DNA from: an uncultured Acidobacteriia bacterium
GTDB taxonomy: Bacteria > Acidobacteriota > Terriglobia > Bryobacterales > Bryobacteraceae
DNA: 64,000 nt
Direction: 5' to 3'
NCBI GenBank assembly: GCA_903875575.1
Contig: CAIQWJ010000021.1
Span: 1 to 64,000, forward strand
Positions within the stretch are counted from its first letter, which is position 1, and each line of letters opens with the position of its first letter. A program made the position numbers and the translations under genes. Shown piece after piece: positions 53,687 through 62,135 of the stretch. The notes under the pieces are model-generated. The model was given only the letters and a program-made list of their open reading frames with translations, was not told where the DNA came from and ran no database searches.

Positions 53687-54487
53687 GTGGACATCGAAAA
53701 GACACTGCTGCGGAAGGTTGGCGAGGCGATCCACCGATTCGACATGATTCGGGCCGGGGACCGCATTGCTGTAGCCGTGTCCGGTGGCAAAGATTCCGTG
53801 ACCATGCTGGAGATCCTGCTGCTGCTGCAGCGACGTGCGCCCATCGATTTCAGCCTTTGCGCGTTCACTGTTGAGCAGGGGAAATTTTTGGCACCGGTCG
53901 CGGCGGTCGGCGAGTATATACAGAGCCTCGGCGTGCCGTGGACTTATCACACTGATAATCCGTCTTTGCGGCTGCTTGACGATCAGCCGGACCATGGCTG
54001 CGATCTGTGCAGCCGGTTCAGAAGGCGCGCGGTTTACCAGATCGCGCGCGGTCTGGATGCGAATGTCATCGCGTTTGGTCACACGGCGGACGATCTGTGC
54101 GAGTCTCTTTTTCGCAATATTCTCTATACAGGTCGACTGAGTTCTCTGCCTCCGGTAACCGTCTCCAGAAACGCCGATTTCCGATTGATCCGGCCGCTGA
54201 TCTATGTCACGGAGGAACTCACCCGGGGTTATATGGAATCGAAAGCGGTGCCGGTAGTGCCGTGCGGTTGCTCGCTGCGTACGGGGACTGTGAGGCGGGG
54301 AATCCGCGAAGCCATCGCGGACTGGGAGACGGAACACCCGCACCTGCGGGAAAATATTCTGAAGGCGATGTCGAATATCGAGCCGGGGCGGCTGCTCGAC
54401 AAAAGATACTACAATCCGGACACCAATCCGGATACTGAGGGCGAAACGGAACCAGCCGGACTATTCCAGATTGTTCATCACGCATGA
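53687..54487 (+). CDS. TtcA-type tRNA 2-thiocytidine synthetase-like protein
   Basis: The GTG at 53687 gives 266 residues. It is an adenine-nucleotide alpha-hydrolase (PP-loop) protein: SGGKDSVTMLEILLLLQ (PP-loop near 31-37), CDLCSRFRRRAVYQIARGLDANVIAFGHTADDLCESLFRNILYTGRLSSLPPV, and PVVPCGCSLRTGTVRRGIREAIADWE. The cysteines CDLC and CGC are placed like those that hold the 4Fe-4S cluster in TtcA, which thiolates C32 of tRNAs; TtcA usually has PCNLC where this has PCGC. The length is near the lower end for TtcA. Its stop overlaps the next gene by 4 nt (ATGA). Confidence 0.8.
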   Translation: MDIEKTLLRKVGEAIHRFDMIRAGDRIAVAVSGGKDSVTMLEILLLLQRRAPIDFSLCAFTVEQGKFLAPVAAVGEYIQSLGVPWTYHTDNPSLRLLDDQPDHGCDLCSRFRRRAVYQIARGLDANVIAFGHTADDLCESLFRNILYTGRLSSLPPVTVSRNADFRLIRPLIYVTEELTRGYMESKAVPVVPCGCSLRTGTVRRGIREAIADWETEHPHLRENILKAMSNIEPGRLLDKRYYNPDTNPDTEGETEPAGLFQIVHHA

Positions 54488-55818
54488 GTGAAGCCCGAGA
54501 CAGCCGCGTTATTGCGGACAACCAAAAGCAGGTCGAGCGACTTTCGAAGCTGGGCTGGTACCACAGCATCGAACTGCCGGACGGCTCCGTGATTCCGGGG
54601 CACCAGAGCATCGGGCAACTGCGTAACCGTCTGCACCAATTTCATATTCCGGAGGACCTGACAGGGAAGCGCGTTCTGGATATCGGCGCGTGGGATGGCT
54701 GGTTCAGTTTTGAAATGGAGCGACGCGGGGCGAGCGTGCTGGCTGTGGATTCCGCGAAAAATACGCGGCTTCTGGAAGCGAAAGCTCTGCTGGGATCCCG
54801 TATCGACTATCACATCGCCGATATCTGCCGGCTAACCGCCGCTGATGTGGGCACGTTCGATATCGTGCTGTTTTTGGGCGTGCTATATCACCTGAAGCAT
54901 CCGCTACTGGCGCTCGAAAACGTCTGCGGCATGTGTCAGGACATGGCGTGCATTGAATCATTTGTGACCGATGGCGATCCTAATGGCATCCCGGCGATGG
55001 AGTTCTACGAGACTGGAGAACTGCGCGGGCAACTGGACAACTGGTGCGGTCCGAACGTCGCCTGCCTGCTCGCCATGACGCGTAGCGCGGGTTTCGCGCG
55101 CGTCCGCTTCGAGAGCGTGCTGGGCGAGCGTGGGCATGTGAGCGCATATCGAAAGTGGGGAATGGCTACGGGCGAAGGCCCGGCCCCGCAGATCCTTTGC
55201 ATCGAAAACAGCACGACGCACGATCACGATTTTTCCAGCCGCGCCGATGATTACGTGACCTTCTATTTCCAGAGTGAGCGTGCAGATCTGTCCAGCGACA
55301 ACGTTTTTCCGGAAGTCGGCGGTCTTGGTTCGCGACCGATCTATGTCGCGCATACCGGGGGCGGATGGCAGGCGAGTTTCAAGTTGCCCCCGGGTTTGGG
55401 TGAGGGCTGGCACGAGGCGCGACTCGGCCTGGAAGGCACCAGGTTTAGCCCGCCTTTGCGGATCGGAGTGGACATCCCGAAATCTCAACGGCGCGATCGA
55501 CGAACGAAGTCAGGATCGAGGCTTACGACGACGCGGGTGGCGGATGGCAAGACGTTCGAATCGGAACGCGTACGCGTTGGTGAAGGCAGCGCCATCTCCA
55601 TCTGGGTGGCGGGGCTGCCGGAAGACGCGGCGCTGCATGAATTGCGCTTTCGGCTGAACGGAAGCGATCTGCCTGCCGTATGGCTGGCACCGGATGAGGG
55701 TTTGTCGCGCCAGGTGAATGCGTTGTTGCCCGCCGGTCTTGAGCCGGTTGCGGCAAGCGTCAGCGTTGTGTTTCGCGATACAGAGACACAACCCGTCGAA
55801 ATCGAACTTTACAGGTAG
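54484..55818 (+). CDS. CmoB-like (DUF1698) methyltransferase with C-terminal Ig-like region
   Basis: Residues about 1-250 form a methyltransferase related to CmoB, the tRNA uridine-34 carboxymethyltransferase: HSIELPDGSVIPGHQSI, RVLDIGAWDGWFSFEMERRGASVLAVDSA (SAM loop), DICRLTAADVGTFDIVLFLGVLYHLKHPLLALENVCGM and IESFVTDGDPNGIPAMEFY. Residues about 260-444 are extra: beta-rich, with an Ig-like or beta-sandwich look (GGGWQASFKLPPGLGEGWHEARLGLEGTRFSPPLRIGVDIPKS, EDAALHELRFRLNGSDLPAVWLAPDEGLSRQVNALLP). CmoB of E. coli has no such C-terminus. It is co-translated with the TtcA-like gene, so tRNA modification or a related sulfur-linked methylation is possible. Confidence 0.78.
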   Translation: MSEARDSRVIADNQKQVERLSKLGWYHSIELPDGSVIPGHQSIGQLRNRLHQFHIPEDLTGKRVLDIGAWDGWFSFEMERRGASVLAVDSAKNTRLLEAKALLGSRIDYHIADICRLTAADVGTFDIVLFLGVLYHLKHPLLALENVCGMCQDMACIESFVTDGDPNGIPAMEFYETGELRGQLDNWCGPNVACLLAMTRSAGFARVRFESVLGERGHVSAYRKWGMATGEGPAPQILCIENSTTHDHDFSSRADDYVTFYFQSERADLSSDNVFPEVGGLGSRPIYVAHTGGGWQASFKLPPGLGEGWHEARLGLEGTRFSPPLRIGVDIPKSQRRDRRTKSGSRLTTTRVADGKTFESERVRVGEGSAISIWVAGLPEDAALHELRFRLNGSDLPAVWLAPDEGLSRQVNALLPAGLEPVAASVSVVFRDTETQPVEIELYR

Positions 55819-55829
55819 CAATCTAAAAT

Positions 55830-57632
55830 ATGGCCGTTCTTCTCACATGCGATTCGATCGCGAAAGCGTTCGGATCGCGCACAGTCTTTACCGACATCTC
55901 ACTCAGCCTCCACGACGGCGAAAGGCTTGGTATTATCGGGCCGAATGGCGCGGGAAAATCAACCTTCCTGCAGGTTCTGAGCGGCAATATGAAACCGGAC
56001 GCCGGAACCGTTTCGACGCGCAAAGGCGTACGCCTATCGATGGTGGTTCAGGACCCTGTCTTTCCCCCTCAGGCGACGATTCGCGAAGTCATCACAGCGG
56101 CCGCTGCGGACGGCGATGACAAGGACACGGATGTTGCGAAGATCATCAGCCGGGTGGGCTTCGAAGACGCCTCGGTAGCGGCCGGAACGCTCTCTGGTGG
56201 ATGGCGAAAACGGCTGGCAATTGCCTGCGCGCTGGCGGCGAAGCCCGATGTTCTGCTGCTGGACGAACCGACCAATCACCTGGATGTTGCGGGTATCATC
56301 TGGCTGGAGAAACTTGTGGCGTCGGCAACGTTCGCATCGGTCTTTGTGACGCATGACCGCTACTTTCTGGAGAATTGCTCCACCAGGGTGGCCGAGATCA
56401 ATCGCGCCTATCCACTGGGGCTATTTGCGACGCCGGGCACTTACAGCAAGTTTCTGGAGAAACGTTCCGAGTTTCTCCGCGCGCAGCAGCGTCAGCAGGA
56501 TGCGCTGGAAAATCTGGTGGATCGCGAAGTGGAATGGCTGCGGCGTGGCGCGAAGGCGCGGACTTCAAAATCGAAAGCGCGCATTCAGGATGCGATGGAT
56601 CTGCAGAAGCAACTGGCTGATGTGACTTCGCGAACCGGCACGGGAACTTCCACAATCGATTTTTCCGCGACAGGACGGATGACGAAGCGCCTGATCGTGT
56701 GCGAACACCTGACGCAGAGCATGGGCGGCAAGATGTTGTTTCGCAACGTCAGTTTTGTGCTGGGACCGGGTGGACGCCTCGGCGTAATGGGCGGGAATGG
56801 CTGCGGAAAGACCACGCTGCTGCGGATCCTGGTGGGCGATCTGAAGCCGGATCACGGTGAAGTGCGGTGCGCGGAAGGTCTGCGTGTGGCGTATTTCGAC
56901 CAGAACCGCGATCAACTCGATCCGGAAATGCCCTTGCGGCGTGCGCTGGCACCGGAAGGCGATACGGTGATTTTTCGCGATCGGCCGATCAACGTGGCGG
57001 GCTGGGCTGTGCGCTTCTTGTTTCGTGCAGAACAGCTGGACCTGGCGATCAAGAATCTTTCGGGTGGGGAACGCGCGCGCGTTCATATTGCACGGCTGAT
57101 GCTGCAGCCGGCCGATATTCTGATCCTCGACGAGCCGACCAACGATCTGGATATTCCGACGCTCGAAGTGCTGGAAAGCAATCTGGCCGATTTCCCTGGG
57201 TGCATCGTGTTGGTGACGCACGATCGGTTTCTGCTGGACCGGCTTTCAAGCACGCTGCTGGCGATGGACAACGCCGCCGATAACGGCGGGCACGTGGAGT
57301 TCTTTGCGGAACTGGCGCAGTGGGAGCAGGCGAACGCGACGAAGAAGCCGAAAGCCAAGGCCGTAACCAGCGGGGGACGCGCGGGTGCCGCCGCCGAACC
57401 TGCGAAGAAGAAGCTCTCGTACCTGGAAGCGCGGGAGTGGGAGCAGATTGAACATCGCGTAGAGGAGGCTGAGCACCGGCTCAGCGCGGCGCGCGATGCG
57501 CTGGAGAATCCGGCCATCGTTTCCGACCCCGCACAGCTCACCCAGGCCGCCAGCCATATCGATGTGGTGCAGGCCGAAGTCGACGCCCTGTATGAGAGGT
57601 GGGCTGAACTGGGCGCGAAACTGGGACAGTAG
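55830..57632 (+). CDS. ABC-F family ATPase (Uup-like)
   Basis: This 600-residue cytoplasmic protein has two ATPase domains and no membrane part, as in ABC-F proteins, which act on ribosomes. Domain 1: GIIGPNGAGKSTFLQVLSGN (Walker A), TLSGGWRKRLAIACAL (signature), DVLLLDEPTNHLDVAGIIWLE. Domain 2: GVMGGNGCGKTTLLRILVGD, NLSGGERARVHIARLM, DILILDEPTNDLDIPTLEVLE. The linker (KRSEFLRAQQRQQDALENLVDREVEWLRRGAKARTSKSKARI) and a C-terminal coiled coil after a Lys/Pro/Ala region (KKLSYLEAREWEQIEHRVEEAEHRL...VQAEVDALYERW) match Uup. It follows the methyltransferase by 11 nt. Confidence 0.94.
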   Translation: MAVLLTCDSIAKAFGSRTVFTDISLSLHDGERLGIIGPNGAGKSTFLQVLSGNMKPDAGTVSTRKGVRLSMVVQDPVFPPQATIREVITAAAADGDDKDTDVAKIISRVGFEDASVAAGTLSGGWRKRLAIACALAAKPDVLLLDEPTNHLDVAGIIWLEKLVASATFASVFVTHDRYFLENCSTRVAEINRAYPLGLFATPGTYSKFLEKRSEFLRAQQRQQDALENLVDREVEWLRRGAKARTSKSKARIQDAMDLQKQLADVTSRTGTGTSTIDFSATGRMTKRLIVCEHLTQSMGGKMLFRNVSFVLGPGGRLGVMGGNGCGKTTLLRILVGDLKPDHGEVRCAEGLRVAYFDQNRDQLDPEMPLRRALAPEGDTVIFRDRPINVAGWAVRFLFRAEQLDLAIKNLSGGERARVHIARLMLQPADILILDEPTNDLDIPTLEVLESNLADFPGCIVLVTHDRFLLDRLSSTLLAMDNAADNGGHVEFFAELAQWEQANATKKPKAKAVTSGGRAGAAAEPAKKKLSYLEAREWEQIEHRVEEAEHRLSAARDALENPAIVSDPAQLTQAASHIDVVQAEVDALYERWAELGAKLGQ

Positions 57633-57641
57633 CGATCGCTA
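57630..57641. other. Perfect 12-bp palindrome at the junction of two convergent genes
   Basis: TAGCGATCGCTA at 57630-57641 holds both stop codons: TAG of the ABC-F gene (57630-57632) and, on the minus strand, TAG of the isomerase gene (57639-57641). It contains the octamer GCGATCGC, which also appears at 3272-3279. The overlap of stops with a palindrome may be chance. Confidence 0.5.
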
Positions 57642-58556
57642 AATCACGCCGGCTTTCTTCATCACGGACAAAGACGCTTCGAGGCCCAGTCTCGCACCGT
57701 CCTCCGCCGACATGTCAGCCGGAATGCGGCCTAATACTTCCGGGCTGATGCCGTCTTCGTAACCGATCTGCTTCAGGGCCTGGAAGAAGCCCACCAGGTT
57801 GATGACGCCTTCACCCGGCAGTAAACGCTGGTTGTCCTTCACGTCTTCCGGCGCCTGCTTTGCAGCGTCCGAGAGGTGAATCGTAACGATGCGGGACTTG
57901 CCTGCCCGGATGATGTCGTCGACTGTTGCGCCGGAATGATGCCAGTGCCAGGCGTCGAGAACCACTCCGATGTTGGGGCCGATCTCTTTGGCGAAATCCA
58001 CCGCGTCGTTCATGCGCCAGATGAATTCGTGCGCAGCACGGGTGCGGAACTGCAATGGGCCGAGAAACTCCAGTCCGAGGCGTACGTTTTGACGCGCCAG
58101 GACCGTGCCGACCGCGGTGAGGCGCTCCTTCAATGTCTTTCGCAGTTCGTCGGTCGGGGTGGCGCTGCCAGCGGGCAGTACCATCATCATGCGTCCGCAG
58201 CCGACGGATGAGACAAACTTCGCGGCATCCTCCAGGGTGGACATGCCTCGCTGGAAAAGCTCGTCGGTACCCGTGGCATTAACGGGCAGGCTACAGAAGG
58301 AAGTGCGGAGCTTCAGCCCGTTCAGAACGCCGCGTGTGGCGTCCGCTCCGTCTTTCATGGCGGGATTCAGGTTGAGGTCAACTCCACCATAGCCTGACTT
58401 TGCGGCAAGCTGGATGAATTCGGGCCATTGAACCTTGCTGCCCGTCAGTGCGGAATTCAGGGCCACAAACATTCCATTTGAACCCGCCGCCTCCGTTCTT
58501 CCTGCTGCAGCCACCGCAGCAGCCGTCGATTTCATAAAGTCACGCCTGTTGAGCAT
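57639..58556 (-). CDS. Tat-exported sugar isomerase/epimerase (TIM barrel)
   Basis: This 305-residue protein has a Tat-type leader (MLNRRDFMKSTAAAVAAAG) and an AP-endonuclease-2/xylose-isomerase-like TIM barrel. Metal ligand residues are probable in RLGLEFLGPLQF (E), NIGVVLDAWHWHH (D), RIVTIHLSDAA (H) and DGISPEVLGRIP (E), the usual E-D-H-E set. Family members isomerise or epimerise sugars or inositols, so an extracytoplasmic, cofactor-loaded sugar enzyme is predicted, but the substrate is unknown. It diverges from the rhamnose isomerase gene across 74 nt and may share regulation with it. An AAAGGAG ribosome site lies 10 nt before the ATG. Confidence 0.85.
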   Translation of the reverse strand: MLNRRDFMKSTAAAVAAAGRTEAAGSNGMFVALNSALTGSKVQWPEFIQLAAKSGYGGVDLNLNPAMKDGADATRGVLNGLKLRTSFCSLPVNATGTDELFQRGMSTLEDAAKFVSSVGCGRMMMVLPAGSATPTDELRKTLKERLTAVGTVLARQNVRLGLEFLGPLQFRTRAAHEFIWRMNDAVDFAKEIGPNIGVVLDAWHWHHSGATVDDIIRAGKSRIVTIHLSDAAKQAPEDVKDNQRLLPGEGVINLVGFFQALKQIGYEDGISPEVLGRIPADMSAEDGARLGLEASLSVMKKAGVI

Positions 58557-58630
58557 CCAGTCCTGTCTCCTTTCCCGTCTCCGTATACTATACGTCCTTT
58601 GAAGCGGGGATGCGGGGTAGATAATCTGAA

Positions 58631-59830
58631 ATGGCCCTTATGACAGATCTGCAGACAGAGCTCGTGTGGAGCGCGCTGGACCGGTTTCGCATCGAATTGC
58701 CCTCCTGGGGGTTTGCCGACACAGGCACGCGCTTCGGAAAGTTCTATCAGGCAGCTGCCGCTTCCACCATTGAGGAGAAATTCAGCGACGCCGCGGAGGT
58801 CAATCGGGTAACCGGGGTATGTCCGACGCTGGCGCTTCACGTGTTGTGGGATTTTCGCGAAGGTACCTCAAGTGCCGCTGAAGTTGGGGCGCTGGCGGCG
58901 CGCTACGGAGTGCGGCCCGGGTCTATTAATCCCAATCTCTTTCAGGATCAGATTTATAAATTCGGTTCGCTGGGAAACCCCGATGCCCATGTACGGGAGG
59001 CCGCACTGGCGCACATTTCGGATAGCATCGCGATTGCATCTGCCACTGAGAGCCGGGATATTTCACTTTGGTTCGCCGATGGTTCGAATTACCCGGGCAC
59101 GCAGAATATTCGCCATCGCAAGGCGTGGATAGAAGACGGTCTGAAGCGCGCCCACGCGGAATTGGCAAGCGAGCAACGGCTCCTTGTGGAATACAAACCC
59201 TTTGAGCCGGCCTTCTATCACACGGACATTGCGGATTGGGGTATGGCCCTCGAATTTGCGCGTTCCGCGGGCCCGCAGGCGAAGGTGCTGGTGGATACTG
59301 GTCACCACTATTCCTCGCAGAATATCGAACAAATTGTGGCGTGGCTGCTGGATCTGGGAATGCTGGGCGGTTTTCATTTCAACGACCGGCGTTACGCGGA
59401 TGACGATCTGACACTCGGCTCCATCGATCCTTATCAGGTGTTTCGGATATTTCATGAGATTGCGCTTTATGAGTGGGATACCGGCACGCGGGCCGATATT
59501 GCGTACATGGTGGATCAGAGCCACAATCTGAAGCCCAAGATCGAAGCCATGATTCAGACCGTGACCACGGCACAGGAATTGTTCGCGAAAGCGGCAATTG
59601 TCGATCACGGAACTCTGAGCCGGTATCAAAAAAATGGCTCTCTGATGGACGCGGAAAACTGTCTGAAAGACGCGTTCGCTGTGGATGTGCGGCCGATGAT
59701 CGAACAGTGGCGGGTGTCGCGCGGCCTTCCCGCACGGCCCCTGTCCGCGTTTCGGGAAAGTGGATATCAGCAGCGGATTGAAGCGAAACGCGGGAGCAGG
59801 CGCCGTGAAACGGTGTCCGCCTATGCGTAA
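58631..59830 (+). CDS. rhaI: L-rhamnose isomerase-type sugar isomerase (RhaI)
   Basis: This 399-residue enzyme probably converts L-rhamnose to L-rhamnulose. It follows the RhaI form (as in Pseudomonas stutzeri and Gram-positive catabolic types) rather than E. coli RhaA: RFRIELPSWGFADTGTRFGKFYQAAAASTIEEKFSDAAEVNRVTGVCPTLALHVLWDF, LWFADGSNYPGTQN, LLVEYKPFEPAFYHTDIADWG, AKVLVDTGHHYSSQNIEQIVAWLLDLGMLGGFHFNDRRYADDDLTLGSIDPYQVF. The E, D, H and D residues in these blocks fit the metal sites. A LacI regulator follows 16 nt later. With the PL4 lyase it points to rhamnose use from pectin. Confidence 0.87.
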   Translation: MALMTDLQTELVWSALDRFRIELPSWGFADTGTRFGKFYQAAAASTIEEKFSDAAEVNRVTGVCPTLALHVLWDFREGTSSAAEVGALAARYGVRPGSINPNLFQDQIYKFGSLGNPDAHVREAALAHISDSIAIASATESRDISLWFADGSNYPGTQNIRHRKAWIEDGLKRAHAELASEQRLLVEYKPFEPAFYHTDIADWGMALEFARSAGPQAKVLVDTGHHYSSQNIEQIVAWLLDLGMLGGFHFNDRRYADDDLTLGSIDPYQVFRIFHEIALYEWDTGTRADIAYMVDQSHNLKPKIEAMIQTVTTAQELFAKAAIVDHGTLSRYQKNGSLMDAENCLKDAFAVDVRPMIEQWRVSRGLPARPLSAFRESGYQQRIEAKRGSRRRETVSAYA

Positions 59831-59846
59831 GGCGAGTGACGGGGAA

Positions 59847-60893
59847 ATGTCCATAGAAGAGTCGAAGAAGGCCGCCAGGCTGCGGAAGCCGACCATTGCC
59901 ACCGTTGCGAAACACGCCGGCGTCGCCGTAAGCACAGTCTCAAGGTTCCTCAACGGCCATTACGTGAGCAAAGATGCACGAGCGCGGCTGGCGGAAGTCA
60001 TTGAGGAATTGGGCTACGTACGGTCGTGGACGGCCCGCAATCTCAGCCTCGGGCTTCGCGGCTGTGTAGGAGTGGTCGTCGATTCTATTCAGGACCTGTG
60101 GTTTACTCAACTGCTGGCGGGCATTGAAGAGGAACTGTCCACGCGCGATACCAGCCTGATGCTGGCCAGTCTGGAACTGAGCGGGCGCTACGATCCGCGC
60201 ATTGTGCAGCAGTGGATTCGGGAGAGACGCGTCGATGGCGTGATTCTTGTGAAATCGCAGCGACGTGAACGCGCATTGGTGCACGAATGCGTCGAAACGA
60301 ATCTTCCTACCGTCATGGTGGCGCCCGACGAATCCGTTTCCCGGGCGCATGTGGTGCGTTGCGACAATCGGGCGGCGGGTGCCGCGGTAGCCCAGCATCT
60401 GGCGAACCTGGGTCACAGGCGGATCGCTTTCGCAGGTGGGCCGGAGCATTCGGTCGATACCCGGCAGCGGCTTGCGGGACTGCGCGATGGACTCGAAGAA
60501 CGCGGTATTCGCCTGGATCCCAAGCGTGTGTCGTTTCTGGCCAGCTACGAGGCGGATGCCGGGTGCCAGTTCGCGAGTGAAATCCTCAAAGCGCCGTTCG
60601 AATTCACCGCACTCGTGACGGGCAACGATGCCATCGCGCTTGGTTTCATGCGGATCGCGCAGCAACATGGAGTCCGAATCCCGGAGAGGATCTCCGTGGT
60701 GGGGTTTGACGACGTTCCGGAAGGTGCGTTGCTCTGGCCTGGGTTGACAACTGTCGCACAGCCGACCCGCGAAATGGGCCGGGCGGCCTGCCAGAAGCTC
60801 TTTGAAGCGATTTCAGATCCTGGTGAGCAGCAGGTGCTGGTTTATCCGGTCGATCTGGTGGTCAGGGAGAGCACCGCGCCGCCGCAACGCTAA
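59847..60893 (+). CDS. LacI-family transcriptional regulator
   Basis: The ATG at 59847 gives 348 residues starting MSIEESKKAARLRKP; an ATG at 59823 overlapping the rhaI stop is also possible. The N-terminal helix-turn-helix is TIATVAKHAGVAVSTVSRFLNGHYVSKDARARLAEVIEELGYVRS with the hinge RNLSLGLRGCVGVVVDS. The periplasmic-binding-like effector domain follows (LAGIEEELSTRDTSLMLASLELSG, VDGVILVKSQ, VVRCDNRAAGAAVAQHLANLGHRRIAFAGG, FTALVTGNDAIALGFMRIAQQHGVRIPERISVVGFDDVPEG). It is adjacent to rhaI, so it probably senses rhamnose or a derivative and controls both isomerase genes. It overlaps the next gene by 4 nt at its 3' end. Confidence 0.9.
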   Translation: MSIEESKKAARLRKPTIATVAKHAGVAVSTVSRFLNGHYVSKDARARLAEVIEELGYVRSWTARNLSLGLRGCVGVVVDSIQDLWFTQLLAGIEEELSTRDTSLMLASLELSGRYDPRIVQQWIRERRVDGVILVKSQRRERALVHECVETNLPTVMVAPDESVSRAHVVRCDNRAAGAAVAQHLANLGHRRIAFAGGPEHSVDTRQRLAGLRDGLEERGIRLDPKRVSFLASYEADAGCQFASEILKAPFEFTALVTGNDAIALGFMRIAQQHGVRIPERISVVGFDDVPEGALLWPGLTTVAQPTREMGRAACQKLFEAISDPGEQQVLVYPVDLVVRESTAPPQR

Positions 60894-61354
60894 GCGAGAT
60901 CTTTTACGAAGACGGCCGAGGTCTTTGATAGCGAGTAGCCGTTCGTCAGGTAGAAGCGGTGCGCGGCTTCGCGAGTGCTGCGGGAACGGACCAGCATTTG
61001 CTCAAAGCCTCGCTCGGCAGCCCATTTCTCGGCTCGTTGAACAAGCAGGCGACCGATCCCGCGGCTGCGGACGCCATCGGCAACCACGAGCCCTGCGATT
61101 TCTGCGCGCGACATGTACGCCAGATGGTGAGTTACCACCAGGTCTATCCACCCGACTACCTCGTCGTTGAGGCAGGCTACAAAAACTGCCTGGTCCGGCA
61201 ACCCGGAAAGAAACTCGATACGCTTTCGGATTTCGTCTGCGAGGACCGGGTAACCCAGTTCGCCACTGAGCCGGGCAGCGATCGGTGCGTCGTCCGGGGT
61301 GATCGTCCGGATGAGAATGTCAGAGGCGTTGTCTTTGGTGAGAGCGATTCCCAT
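60890..61354 (-). CDS. GNAT-family N-acetyltransferase
   Basis: This 154-residue protein has the GNAT acetyl-CoA site AGLVVADGVRSRGIGRLLVQRAEKWAAERGFEQMLVRSRSTREAAHRFYLTNGY, with the V..-x-x-R/Q-x-x-G-x-G/A pattern at VADGVRSRGIGRLL. The N-terminal part includes ITPDDAPIAARLSGELGYPV. The substrate cannot be told from sequence. It is convergent with the LacI gene and divergent from the pirin gene across about 70 nt. Confidence 0.9.
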   Translation of the reverse strand: MGIALTKDNASDILIRTITPDDAPIAARLSGELGYPVLADEIRKRIEFLSGLPDQAVFVACLNDEVVGWIDLVVTHHLAYMSRAEIAGLVVADGVRSRGIGRLLVQRAEKWAAERGFEQMLVRSRSTREAAHRFYLTNGYSLSKTSAVFVKDLA

Positions 61355-61424
61355 CTAATTGGCAGGATAACGCTCGTCGGGGTGTCCGGCAACTTTACCG
61401 CTTCATCGGGCATCGAATAGGCCT

Positions 61425-62120
61425 ATGATTACGATTCGCAGGTCCGACGAACGTGGACATGGCGACCACGGTTGGCTGGATTCGCGTCACACCTTCTCGT
61501 TTGCCGACTACCTCGATCCGGAACACCGACAGTTTCGCTCGCTTCGCGTTCTGAATGAAGATCGCGTGATGCCTGGCATGGGTTTTGGTTCCCATCCGCA
61601 CCGGGACATGGAGATCATCTCGTATGTGGTGGAGGGGACGCTGGAACATAAAGACAGTCTCGGAACCCGCGCCGTCATGCACGCCGGTGACGTGCAGCGC
61701 ATCAGCGCAGGTACTGGCGTGATTCACAGCGAATATAACGCGTCGGCGGAAGAGGCTGTGCACTTTCTGCAAATCTGGATTTTGCCCGATGAGCGGGGGG
61801 TGAAGCCGGAATACGCTGAAAGGTCGTTTCGGTCGACTGCGCCGGGCCTTTTGCACCTGATCTCCTCGAAAAGCGGTCGGGACGGATCGATTTCGATCCA
61901 TCAGGATGCGGAAGTCTCGGTTGCCCGGCTCGGAACGGGCGGGCAACTGGGCTACTCGTTCGGCTCCGGGCGCGGAGGGTGGCTGCAGCTGATCGAAGGC
62001 AAGCTCACTGTGAACGGCATCCCGATGACGGCTGGTGACGGGGCGGCGATCAGCGATGAAACCGATATTCGGATTGAGGCGTCCGTCGACGCCCATTTTC
62101 TGTTTTTCGACCTGAACTGA
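61425..62120 (+). CDS. Pirin-family protein (YhhW type)
   Basis: This 231-residue bicupin has the pirin N-terminal cupin with metal ligands in FGSHPHRDMEIISYVVEGTLEHKDSLG (H-x-H and later H and E), preceded by RSDERGHGDHGWLDSRHTFSFADYLDPEH, and MHAGDVQRISAGTGVIHSEYN. The second cupin has GYSFGSGRGGWLQLIEGKLTVNGIPMTAGDGAAI. YhhW of E. coli shows quercetin 2,3-dioxygenase activity; the natural substrate is not settled. The gene leads msrA by 15 nt, suggesting co-transcription and a link with oxidative stress. Confidence 0.9.
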   Translation: MITIRRSDERGHGDHGWLDSRHTFSFADYLDPEHRQFRSLRVLNEDRVMPGMGFGSHPHRDMEIISYVVEGTLEHKDSLGTRAVMHAGDVQRISAGTGVIHSEYNASAEEAVHFLQIWILPDERGVKPEYAERSFRSTAPGLLHLISSKSGRDGSISIHQDAEVSVARLGTGGQLGYSFGSGRGGWLQLIEGKLTVNGIPMTAGDGAAISDETDIRIEASVDAHFLFFDLN

Positions 62121-62135
62121 GAGAAGATGGAACTT

